Shown here: in pieces, positions 33,861-41,582 of the stretch
How the letters are laid out: every line of letters starts with the position of its first letter
Position numbering within the stretch: the stretch's first letter is position 1
Origin: Sphingobacterium yanglingense
GTDB lineage: Bacteria > Bacteroidota > Bacteroidia > Sphingobacteriales > Sphingobacteriaceae
Assembly: GCF_004363245.1 (NCBI RefSeq)
Contig: NZ_SNYV01000011.1
Span: 310,001-374,000, forward strand
Reading direction: 5' to 3'
Length of the DNA: 64,000 nt
Notes under the pieces: generated by a model
The model's input: the letters and a program-made list of their open reading frames with translations, nothing else
What the model was told of the DNA's origin: nothing
Database searches by the model: none
Translations under genes and position numbers: made by a program

Positions 33861-34999
33861 TTGAAAGAACAAGACCAACATATCAAACGACTGTTTCGGA
33901 AATATCTGGACGGTTCGTACACGACCGAAGACTTGGAGCAGCTGCTCAGCTACTTTAAGGCTGACGATCCCAAGCTGCTTAAGCAGTTGATATACTGGCA
34001 ATTTGATGAATATATGTCCACACAGGTGGACGGGGTTGAGGTGCAAAAGATCGTTGAAGAAAATCATCGGGCCATCATGCAGGGTATCGTGCCGAAGCGT
34101 AGGTCTTTTCGTCTATGGCGCACGATTTCTGCAGCGTCAATTGTCCTTGTGACCCTCGGTCTGTCCCTGTACTGGTATACTGGTAGAGAGGCAGTTGATA
34201 CACCGTTGTTGACCAGTGACTTTGGGGGGTGACGTGGTGCCGGGGGGAATAGGGCATATATCACCTTTTCCAATGGGCAAAGGCTGGAGCTGGATTCTGC
34301 ACAGTCCGGACTGACGAGCAAGGATGGACAGCATGTATACAGCGACGGCAGCAAGCTGACTGATTCCGATAGCCCATATGCGTTGGTCAGCACTCCGATA
34401 GGCGGCACTTTTCGGGTGACACTGCCTGATGGCACGAAGGCTTGGTTGAATGCCTTGTCTTCCATTCAGTATCCAGCTGCATTTGACGGAAAGGAAAGGG
34501 CGGTCAAGGTGACTGGGGAGGTGTATTTGGAAGTTAGCCCCGATAAGAAAAAGCCTTTTATCGTTCGTTCCGAAGGACAGCGCATTGAGGTGCTGGGCAC
34601 GGCATTTAACGTGCGGAACTATAACGGACGATTACGACCCTGGTGCAAGGGAAGATCGCGCTACAGGCGGGTCCAAACCCTAAATCGTATGTGTTGAATG
34701 CGGGCGATCAGGCCTTGTCACATGCTGATGTGGTATCTGTTGCTAAGGTGAATGCGTCGGATTTTACAGCATGGAAGGAGGGTGTTATATTGACCCGTGA
34801 TGCGAGCCTACAGGAAATCTGTGGGGAGCTAGAACGGTGGTATGATGTGAAATTTGTATTTCCAAACGGGTTTAAAAACTATGGCAAAGCATTTAACAGT
34901 ATAAACCGGTCAGAGATGCTGTCTGCCGTATTGATTGCATTGAAAAATACGTATGAAGTCGATTTTGTGATAAAGGGAAAGGAGGTGATCGTGAGATAA
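33861..34999 (+). pseudogene. FecR-family anti-sigma factor, locus E, disrupted twice
   Basis: The frame starts at TTG 33861 with a normal FecR N-terminus (KRLFRKYLDGSYTTEDLEQL) and a transmembrane helix (ISAASIVLVTLGLSLYWYTG). An in-frame TGA at 34230-34232 interrupts it. The same frame then continues with GGNRAYITFSNGQRLELDS, TPIGGTFRVTLPDGTKAWLN and VLGTAFNVRNYNG. Near 34625 it must shift by one base to continue as TITTLVQGKIALQAG and the C-terminal LERWYDVKFVF to 34999. The two lesions remove the periplasmic signal-receiving part from any complete product. A truncated cytoplasmic-plus-membrane piece (123 residues) could still be made. Confidence 0.88.
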
Positions 35000-35024
35000 A
35001 GCTTTAATTTCATTTTTTTAGTTT

Positions 35025-35082
35025 GTCCGGAAAAAACAAAAACCGCCCTATGCTTGCAACATGCGGGCGGCGAATGTCGGAC
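35025..35082 (+). promoter_or_regulatory. Structured hairpin after fecR, locus E
   Basis: Outer arms GTCCG (35025-35029) and CGGAC (35078-35082), inner arms CCGCCC (35043-35048) and GGGCGG (35065-35070). It has the same position and nested shape as the hairpins of loci B, C and D, although the fecR before it is broken and the susC after it is missing. Confidence 0.55.
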
Positions 35083-35132
35083 GATTAATAAGGATTCTCA
35101 AACAATATTAATAACCAACAATAACAAAAGTA

Positions 35133-35207
35133 ATGAATACAACCATGAATAGCAATGGTATGCCGTCGGGATTACGGTCAGTTTTCGAAGTCAAGATACC
35201 TCGGTAA
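35133..35207 (+). pseudogene. Possible remnant of the susC start, locus E
   Basis: A 24-codon frame (MNTTMNSNGMPSGLRSVFEV, ending KIPR) sits where susC starts in the other loci, just after the hairpin and a leader (ATTAATAACCAACAAT) resembling that of locus D. Its polar, basic start is like the N-terminal extension of SusC proteins, and it stops before a signal peptide would begin. The call rests on position and composition only. Confidence 0.35.
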
Positions 35208-35237
35208 AACTTAATAAACCACAAAGCTATATTAGAA

Positions 35238-35651
35238 ATGCAAGTAGATCGGCAGGTACATATCCTGCTGTTGCGGCGGAGCTATGCCGTAGACGGAACG
35301 AATGGTACACTAACGTATCGGGGCAAAAACATTTGCCATACGATAGAACTACCCGATAGAGTGAATGCCAAGCGCGTAAGCTGTATTCCCGAGGGGCGCT
35401 ACAAGCTGACGAGATACTATTCGAAGCGCTTTCCCAATGCTATTGGGGTTTCACAGGTGCCTAACCGTTCGGGCATTCTCTTTCATGCCGCCAACGATGC
35501 ACTTAGCGAATTGCAGGGCTGCATAGCACCGGTAACGACGCTAACAGGCGCTGGTAGAGGATCCGAGAGCAATAACGCCCTGAATGAACTCAAAGCCTTG
35601 GTAAACTGCCTATGGGATATGGGCGAGGAGGTGTATTTGTTGGTCAAGTGA
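35238..35651 (+). CDS. DUF5675-family protein
   Basis: A 137-residue cytoplasmic protein matching my memory of the DUF5675 family: GTNGTLTYRGKNICHTIELP, then IPEGRYKL, GILFHAANDALSELQGCIAP and a C-terminal LVNCLWDMGEEVYLLVK. The HxxN...GCI pattern is the recognisable core; the function of the family is not known to me. Such genes often sit near phage-like or small membrane-protein genes in Bacteroidota, and two tiny genes follow here. It starts right after the decayed locus E, and repeats typical of intergenic DNA follow it. Confidence 0.75.
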   Translation: MQVDRQVHILLLRRSYAVDGTNGTLTYRGKNICHTIELPDRVNAKRVSCIPEGRYKLTRYYSKRFPNAIGVSQVPNRSGILFHAANDALSELQGCIAPVTTLTGAGRGSESNNALNELKALVNCLWDMGEEVYLLVK

Positions 35652-35656
35652 GGGAG

Positions 35657-35688
35657 GTTACAAGGTTATATAGTTACAAGGTTGGGAA
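35657..35688. repeat. Short direct repeat, 16-bp period
   Basis: GTTACAAGGTT occurs at 35657-35667 and 35673-35683, in two 16-bp units. It lies directly after the DUF5675 gene. Confidence 0.6.
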
Positions 35689-35741
35689 GTTAAAGGGAAA
35701 GCGAAACCGTAAAGAAGTGAAATCGTAAAGGTTTTGTCTTT

Positions 35742-35774
35742 ATAACCATCATAACTTCATAACCATCATAACTT
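35742..35774. repeat. Short direct repeat, 17-bp period
   Basis: ATAACCATCATAACTT occurs at 35742-35757 and again at 35759-35774. It is 8 bp upstream of the next small gene and may be part of its leader. Confidence 0.65.
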
Positions 35775-35782
35775 AAAATTAA

Positions 35783-35974
35783 ATGAACAAAATCATAAAA
35801 AAAATAAGCCAAGCGGTGCAGGTGTTGCTGCTGGCTCCAATCAAGCTACCGGCAAAGGCGCTGAATATTATTAAATATGTAGCCGTAGGACTAGGCATAC
35901 TGGAAGCTATGACAAGCGAGAAGGAGGAGGAAGAACCTGTCCCGAACTCACTTGGGGAGGAAGGAGTAAAGTGA
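35783..35974 (+). CDS. Small hypothetical protein
   Basis: 63 residues: basic start (MNKIIKKISQ), a hydrophobic stretch (VQVLLLAPIKLPAKALNIIK, then YVAVGLGILEAM) and an acidic tail (EKEEEEPVPN). I do not recognise it. The hydrophobic middle could be one or two membrane segments. It lies between a DUF5675 gene and another tiny membrane-like protein, so the three may belong together. ATG at 35783. Confidence 0.5.
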   Translation: MNKIIKKISQAVQVLLLAPIKLPAKALNIIKYVAVGLGILEAMTSEKEEEEPVPNSLGEEGVK

Positions 35975-36040
35975 TATTAGCACGTCACCTCGACCTTGTG
36001 GAGAGGTCTACAAACTGTATAGGATTAATATATAGCTTCT

Positions 36041-36141
36041 AGATATCTCCGCTTCGGTCGATATGACGACATAGTTTGCAAACCGAGCTTGCTTTGTCGT
36101 TATACTCTCCGATACTCGGAGCAGGCCTCCGCAATGACGAC
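36041..36141. repeat. Probable dispersed intergenic repeat with internal palindromes
   Basis: The stretch contains CTCCGCTTCGGTCGATATGA, ATGACGAC (36064-36070 region) facing GTCGTTAT (36096-36103), and CTCCGA-TAC-TCGGAG (36107-36121), ending with CCGCAATGACGAC. Patterns like CTCCGCTTCGGTCG...ATGACG recur as intergenic repeats in many Bacteroidota genomes, from memory. It is not coding in a plausible way. Confidence 0.45.
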
Positions 36142-36161
36142 TTGATAACATAATCACCCCG

Positions 36162-36377
36162 ATGAAAAATCGAGACAGGTACGATAACTTGTTAACAACA
36201 AAGACAACGAAAACAAACGAAATACGTGCAGGTACCTTAGGTGGTACTTTATGCAGCATCTGTGCGTCTATTACCCTTGGAGATCTATTGCAGACCGTGA
36301 TTATGGCGGCTCTAGGTACACTAGTGAGCTACGCGATGTCACGGCTATTGGAGCGAAGGAATAAAAGAGAACGTTAA
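36162..36377 (+). CDS. Small hypothetical membrane protein
   Basis: 71 residues. The part from EIRAGTLGGTLCSICASITL on looks like a known small Bacteroidota protein type: G-T-x-G-G-T-L, then one transmembrane helix (TVIMAALGTLVSYAMSRLL) and a basic end (ERRNKRER). The first 20 or so residues are polar and poorly conserved-looking, so the true start may be further in. A perfect terminator hairpin begins 24 bp after the stop. Confidence 0.55.
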   Translation: MKNRDRYDNLLTTKTTKTNEIRAGTLGGTLCSICASITLGDLLQTVIMAALGTLVSYAMSRLLERRNKRER

Positions 36378-36400
36378 AATAAGCGCTAGCTAAATTCAGA

Positions 36401-36430
36401 ACGCCTGAGGGGATAAGCCTCAGGCGTGTT
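36401..36430 (+). terminator. Terminator after the small-gene cluster
   Basis: ACGCCTGAGG (36401-36410) and CCTCAGGCGT (36418-36427) form a perfect 10-bp stem with a 7-nt loop, followed by GTTT. The T-tract is short but the stem is strong and well placed. Confidence 0.7.
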
Positions 36431-36529
36431 TCCGTTATGCTGATGGTCAAGTTTACGGTTTTTTAGTTATTGAGACAGTATGTGTATTTATTGCCATTTT
36501 ATTCTTTCACTTTACGAAAAGGTTGCATT

Positions 36530-36927
36530 TTAAGGTATGTAGCCGAACGTAAAAAACATTTTAACGGATCTTAAAGGTACTTCTTTAACCTCGGTCAATA
36601 GAATTGGCATGTCCTCAATGAACTGAATGTCGGTACTAATTATATCTATACGGCCGTACTCTGTATTTCCGTTGCTAATTAGATAGAGACGCCTAGGTTT
36701 ATCTAATTTATCCCCGGTTGGCGGGAAATAATATCTTCGTGAAACAGGCCATCTAGCGAGTCTACCTCACGGTTTATCATCCATATCCATTTCTTTTTGG
36801 ATAATGTGAGCGCCTGTTCTGTCGGGGAAGACTCGGTTGACTTAGCTGTCCGAGTATTCGCTGATGCAAAATGGGCAAAAAGTAAAATGTAAGTTAAGGT
36901 ACTTAGAATGTATAGTGTCTTCTTCAT
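36530..36927 (-). pseudogene. NTF2/SnoaL-like (DUF4440-type) exported protein, frameshifted
   Basis: The minus strand starts at ATG 36927 with a signal peptide (LYILSTLTYILLFAHFASA) and a typical start of a nuclear-transport-factor-2-like domain (LSKKKWIWMINREVDSLDGL, FHEDII), then stops at 36703 after RQPGIN. In another frame from about 36717 the family continues: DKLDKPRRLYLISNGNTEYG, RIDIISTDIQFIEDMPILLT, to a TAA at 36530-36532. The pattern fits one frameshift near 36715. The end also looks short for the family. Confidence 0.65.
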
Positions 36928-37311
36928 TTGATTAAATGGACTTCAATTGTTTGTTGTTTTCTACATTCCGAAAGAAATGTAGTGGGTTTTGAAACAAAAA
37001 AACAAATTTAGCCCAGTGGTTTTCTCACTAAGGGACTTAAAGCGAAAAAGAGCAAGGTAAAGACGAAACGATATTCTTGTCGAGGACGATTATTGATTTT
37101 CCATAAGACTATGGCGATGTCGCTGCGCTGTGTTGAGAATTTGCTTCGGAAAAGCAGTCTATCTTTTGGAGTCGGGGGATCTTCTTATAACCTCAGAGCT
37201 CGGACTTGCTCATAGTTCTATTTGTTAATAGACAAAGTGAGTCAGGAGCAGGAAATTTTGACGTATAAAGAAATAAATCCTACTTATTTGGATTTTTGCT
37301 TAAATTTTTGA
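36928..37311. other. Intergenic stretch without recognised gene
   Basis: I find no credible reading frame here. The right end (37271-37311) contains AAATCC and GGATTT arms and leads into the operator sites before the aldolase gene. It probably holds the promoter regions of the NTF2-like remnant (leftward) and of the aldolase operon (rightward). Confidence 0.5.
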
Positions 37312-37326
37312 ATAAGTATTACATTG
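37312..37326. promoter_or_regulatory. Degenerate GntR-type operator upstream of aldolase operon
   Basis: ATAAGTATTACATTG: the left half ATAAGT plus ATT matches the reverse complement of the regulator's own site at 43827-43841, and the right half is degenerate. It lies 125 bp before the aldolase start. It could be a weak second site for the GntR regulator. Confidence 0.4.
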
Positions 37327-37408
37327 ATTTACTGTCTTTATGGGCTTTATATGTTATAAAAATAAATTTAAAATTATTTCTTTTCTATATTATAATTCAT
37401 ACATTTAC

Positions 37409-37423
37409 ATATGTAGTACATAT
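37409..37423. promoter_or_regulatory. GntR-type operator upstream of aldolase operon
   Basis: ATATGTAGTACATAT: 6-bp inverted arms around a 3-nt centre, 27 bp before the aldolase start. The identical 15-mer lies at 43946-43960 before the 13-gene operon, and flanking bases match too in the opposite orientation. The shape fits operators of FadR-subfamily GntR regulators. Confidence 0.75.
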
Positions 37424-37450
37424 TTATTGCTACTGTATAACTTAAATTAT

Positions 37451-38347
37451 ATGCAGAATAATACTCAATTTAAAGGTTTGTGGCCTGCGCTATTTACTCC
37501 GGTAGGTCCTGGAGAAAGGCCTAATTATGATCAGCTAAATAAGTTGGTTGAGGTTTTGATCGCGCAAAATGTAGATGGACTTTACGTTCTGGGCTCGACG
37601 GGTCAGGGTGTTTTGTTTGACGAATCGGAGAGGAAGAAGGTTTTGGAAGAGGTATTATCCACCGTTGCTGGTCGTGTACCGGTAATGGTGCAAGTGGGGG
37701 CGCTGACAACTCAAAATGCTGTTAAACTAGCGGAGCATGCGGGGCAGGCAGGCGTGGATGCTATTTCGTCGGTAGGGCCAATATATTTTGGCGGCGGCCA
37801 GGATATGGCTATCTATCATTACAATGAGATAGCCAAAGCGGGAGGGGTGCCATTCTTTCCTTATCAATTAGGGAATAACTCTATACCTGGATCTGTGGCC
37901 GATTTTATAGATAAAATACGACGAGTACCGCATATAGCAGGTATGAAATTGACAACAGGGAATCTTTTAGAAATCAGTAAAATAAGATCGCTGTCTGAAG
38001 GACAGTTGCACTTATTCTCGGGCGCCGATGAACTGATGTGTCAGGCATCCTTGTCAGGCACGGTAGGGGCAATAGGTACTTTTTACAATCTGTGGGGAGC
38101 TGAATGTAAATGGGTATTAGAAAGGTTTAAAGCTGGAGATTTTGAATTGGGTTGCCGATTTATGTTGAGATTTCAAGAGATTATCGATCGCGTGCTACCT
38201 CATATCTGGACTTTTTTACAGGAAGCTATGTTGCAGAAACATCATATTGATATCGGTCAAACGGTTTCTCCTTTAGGGCGGGGGCAAAAGGAATGGAATA
38301 AAGATGAAGTTGCAGCGATACTACATTCGTTAGATACAGTTATGTAA
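37451..38347 (+). CDS. N-acetylneuraminate lyase-family aldolase (DHDPS superfamily)
   Basis: A cytoplasmic Schiff-base aldolase of the DapA/NanA superfamily, 298 residues. I chose ATG 37451; an upstream in-frame ATG at 37340 would add a hydrophobic AT-rich stretch and cover the operator. Motifs: GSTGQG at 48-53, catalytic tyrosine about 138 (FFPYQLGNN), Schiff-base lysine about 166 (HIAGMKLTTG) and GTVGAIGTFYNLWG, which is closer to sialate lyases than to DapA. Such enzymes cleave a 2-keto acid sugar to pyruvate and an aldose. The exact sugar cannot be read. It heads the left operon with susC and susD and lies under the GntR-type operators. Confidence 0.85.
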   Translation: MQNNTQFKGLWPALFTPVGPGERPNYDQLNKLVEVLIAQNVDGLYVLGSTGQGVLFDESERKKVLEEVLSTVAGRVPVMVQVGALTTQNAVKLAEHAGQAGVDAISSVGPIYFGGGQDMAIYHYNEIAKAGGVPFFPYQLGNNSIPGSVADFIDKIRRVPHIAGMKLTTGNLLEISKIRSLSEGQLHLFSGADELMCQASLSGTVGAIGTFYNLWGAECKWVLERFKAGDFELGCRFMLRFQEIIDRVLPHIWTFLQEAMLQKHHIDIGQTVSPLGRGQKEWNKDEVAAILHSLDTVM

Positions 38348-38393
38348 AAGACGATTGCTTTGATTTATAATAACCAATAAATAATAATAGCTT

Positions 38394-41300
38394 ATGATAA
38401 TAGATTGTAATTTTTCAAGAATCGCAATTTCTGCATGCTTGATTTTCACATCAGCTGTCTCTTATGCTCAAACGCAGGTGAAAGGACGGGTGGTGGATTC
38501 TGGAAATACCAGTATAGCAGGCGTTACGATAACGGAGGTTGGGACAAATAATGTAGTCTCAACCGATGGAGGAGGTAATTTTTCTATTCGGGTTTCATCG
38601 CCCCAAAGTAAATTGCGTATATATTTTTTAGGTAAAGAACCGCAGGAAGTTGTGGTCGGAACAAGAACCGATATGCAGGTGACTCTTCAGAATCAAAGCC
38701 AAAATGTAGAGGAGGTTTTGGTTATTGGTTACGGTACGCAGCGTAGAGAGACATTGACCACTTCGGTAGCCAAATTGGATAGAAAAGTACTTGAAAATGT
38801 ACCGTATGCAAATGTGGCGTCGGCTATGCAAGGGACATTACCGGGGGTGAGGGTGCAGACGACTTCCGGGCAGCCGGGGGCTACGCCACGCGTGATAGTG
38901 AGAGGTGGTACATCGATCAATAACCCAAATGGGGCTACGCCTCTTTACATTGTAGACGGTATTATCCGCTCTGACATCAATAATATCAATTCGAATGATA
39001 TAGAATCTTTTCAGGTGTTGAAGGATGCAGCATCTACAGCAATATACGGTGCCCGAGGAGCCAATGGTGTCGTGTTGATCACCACCAAATCGGGCAAAGA
39101 GGGCGCTGTGCAGATTTCCTACGGCTATGATTTGGGATTCTCGAATTTGCAGGAGAAGTTTGGCTTGCTAGACGCAAAGGACTATATTTATTTCCAACGG
39201 ATGGGGATAGCAGCTCGGGCTAGTCAGGATCCTTCTCAGCTTGCTAAATTATTGTTACCTACTACAGCAGGGACGGGAAATGATTTAACCAATAAGACAG
39301 CATTTACAACACAATACTTAACGGAAGCCAATAAGCATAAGCTAAATGAAGGATGGGAGAGTATGCCTGATCCTAATGATCCCTCAAAGACTATTATATT
39401 TAAGAATACTGATTTTCAGGATGTGCTATTTCATATTGGCGTAACCAATAACCACAATCTCACGGTTGCGGGTGGAAGTGAAAAGGCGAAGTTTAATTTG
39501 GGATTAGGCCATTTGGACAACCAAGGTATAGCGATATCTACGGATTATAAAAGGCTGTCGGTCAATTTGAACGGAGAGGTGCAGGCTACTAAAGATCTTT
39601 CCATATTTGGAAGGTTACTCTATTCAAATATGAAAAATAAACAGGTATTCGGTTCGGAAGGCAATATGTTTGGCCGTTCCTTGGCATTGGCACCTACGGC
39701 AAAGTACACCTTTGAGGATGGGACTCTTGCGCCGGGACTAAACAGTTCTATGGGTAACCCAGAATACTATGCGGGCACACAGGATGGGAAAAATAGTTTT
39801 GATAATCTATCCATTTCAGTAGGCGGTAAATGGGATATATTGCCCAACCTTAATTTTACCCCCCAGCTCTCGTTGTATCAGGTCACAGGAATGAATCGTT
39901 TATTTCAAAAAGCCTACTATAATGGTCCGACGCAATTTGTGGACTCCAGAGCAGCAAATGGTGGGTATACCAAATTAATGCAGTATCAGGCTGACGGTGT
40001 TTTTACCTACAATAAGAAATTTATAGAAAAACATGATTTGGAAGCTAAGGTGGGCTTTTCCTATTATCAGACCGAAAATAGTGCTTTGAGTGCATCCGGA
40101 CGTGGAGCGGCAACGGATTTGATTCCTACATTAAATGGTTCCGCCGAACCGGTGTCCGTGTCTGGAACTGAATCTGATTTGCGTATTATGGGATACTTCT
40201 CTCGGTTGAATTATAATTACGATCAAAAATACCTATTATCTGTAAACATGCGTTACGATGGTGCTTCCAATCTCGGTAATAAAAAATGGGGTTTTTTCCC
40301 TGGGCTCTCTGTGGGATGGAATGTTCATAACGAATCCTTCTGGATGCCTATTGCGTCTGTGATGTCGGGTTTGAAATTGCGTGCGAGTTACGGCGTGAAT
40401 GGGAATATAGGCATTCTAGGACCTTATGATGCACAGGGACAATATAGTGTAGGGGCTAAATATGCAGGTGCTGCGGCGATCCAAAATACCGTATTGTCTA
40501 ATCCTGACTTAACATGGGAGGAATCTAAAACATTGAACTTTGGTGCTGATCTAGGTTTTTGGAATAATCGCATTAATCTATTGGTCGATGTGTATAGAAG
40601 AGAAACGGATAACTTGCTTACCAATATGTCTTTGCCACACTCTACAGGTTTCGGAAGTATATTGACGAACTTGGGAAGTTTGGAAAACAAAGGTATAGAA
40701 TTGGACCTGTCTGCTAAAGTGGTACAAGGAGGTGATTTTTCCTGGGATATAGGCTTTAACGCAGCGAAGGTGAAAAATAAGATTCTAAAACTGCCTAATA
40801 ATGGTGTCGAAAATAATCGTATTGGCGGTGATTATGTGTATGATCCAACACGTCAGGATTATGTATGGGTAGGCGGTTTGCAGGAAGGTGGTCGAATAGG
40901 TGATATGTATGTATACAAGCAGTTGGGGATATTTGCTACAGACGAAGAGGCGAAGAATGGACCGAAGGATACCATGGTGCCACTAAGTGATAAAACGAAG
41001 GTAGGTGGCGATGTAAACTGGCTAGATGTGGACGGTGATGGTACCATCGATTCCAGGGATAGGGTATATGTAGGTAATAGCTATCCGGTATGGACTGGAG
41101 GTATTTCAAGTTCTTTTAACTATAAAAACATAGGTCTTTCTTTCAGAATGGATTATACAACAGGCCATACGATCTACAACTATACCTTGGCAACAGCTGT
41201 CGGGCAGTTTCAGGGCGAGAATGGTCTGTCGACGGAGTTGCTGAATTCTTGGCAAAAGCAAGGCGATATAACGGAAATTCCTCGGATTTATTGGGCTGAT

Positions 41301-41570
41301 CAGCAGGCGAAAAGCAACATATTTAGAGGTAACTCCTATTATTATGAAAAAGGAGATTATTTGAATTTGCGGGAGGTGACGCTAAGCTACGTCTTCAATA
41401 CCGCTTTCTTGGAGCAGATGAAAATAAAACAACTGAGGCTTAATGTCTCCGGTAGTAACTTGCTGTACTTTACCAAATACAGGGGACTTAACCCCGAAGA
41501 TGGCGGCACTGATAATGGTCGTTATCCGATTCCACGTACTTTTGTTTTTGGTGCAAATATTACATTTTAA
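38394..41570 (+). CDS. SusC/RagA-family TonB-dependent transporter without STN domain
   Basis: Outer-membrane importer of 1058 residues. Signal peptide about residues 9-25 (ISACLIFTSAVSYAQ), CarboxypepD_reg-like domain about 27-100, TonB box VEEVLVIGYGTQ, plug (YGARGANGVVLITTKSG) and barrel. There is no STN domain, unlike the array at the left, which agrees with control by the GntR regulator and not by a sigma/FecR pair. The barrel has the DxDGDGTIDSRDRVYVG loop common in SusC. It follows the aldolase by 46 bp and is followed by susD after 12 bp. The context suggests an oligosaccharide or acyl-sugar ligand. Confidence 0.96.
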   Translation: MIIDCNFSRIAISACLIFTSAVSYAQTQVKGRVVDSGNTSIAGVTITEVGTNNVVSTDGGGNFSIRVSSPQSKLRIYFLGKEPQEVVVGTRTDMQVTLQNQSQNVEEVLVIGYGTQRRETLTTSVAKLDRKVLENVPYANVASAMQGTLPGVRVQTTSGQPGATPRVIVRGGTSINNPNGATPLYIVDGIIRSDINNINSNDIESFQVLKDAASTAIYGARGANGVVLITTKSGKEGAVQISYGYDLGFSNLQEKFGLLDAKDYIYFQRMGIAARASQDPSQLAKLLLPTTAGTGNDLTNKTAFTTQYLTEANKHKLNEGWESMPDPNDPSKTIIFKNTDFQDVLFHIGVTNNHNLTVAGGSEKAKFNLGLGHLDNQGIAISTDYKRLSVNLNGEVQATKDLSIFGRLLYSNMKNKQVFGSEGNMFGRSLALAPTAKYTFEDGTLAPGLNSSMGNPEYYAGTQDGKNSFDNLSISVGGKWDILPNLNFTPQLSLYQVTGMNRLFQKAYYNGPTQFVDSRAANGGYTKLMQYQADGVFTYNKKFIEKHDLEAKVGFSYYQTENSALSASGRGAATDLIPTLNGSAEPVSVSGTESDLRIMGYFSRLNYNYDQKYLLSVNMRYDGASNLGNKKWGFFPGLSVGWNVHNESFWMPIASVMSGLKLRASYGVNGNIGILGPYDAQGQYSVGAKYAGAAAIQNTVLSNPDLTWEESKTLNFGADLGFWNNRINLLVDVYRRETDNLLTNMSLPHSTGFGSILTNLGSLENKGIELDLSAKVVQGGDFSWDIGFNAAKVKNKILKLPNNGVENNRIGGDYVYDPTRQDYVWVGGLQEGGRIGDMYVYKQLGIFATDEEAKNGPKDTMVPLSDKTKVGGDVNWLDVDGDGTIDSRDRVYVGNSYPVWTGGISSSFNYKNIGLSFRMDYTTGHTIYNYTLATAVGQFQGENGLSTELLNSWQKQGDITEIPRIYWADQQAKSNIFRGNSYYYEKGDYLNLREVTLSYVFNTAFLEQMKIKQLRLNVSGSNLLYFTKYRGLNPEDGGTDNGRYPIPRTFVFGANITF

Positions 41571-41582
41571 GAAATTTTAGTC

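Noticed and set aside
36008..36259. 83-codon minus-strand gene
   Set aside because: It runs through the palindromic intergenic repeat and the small plus-strand gene and has no protein-like motif.
37340..37450. Longer N-terminus of the aldolase
   Set aside because: The added residues are hydrophobic and AT-derived, cover the operator, and the family starts at the ATG at 37451.
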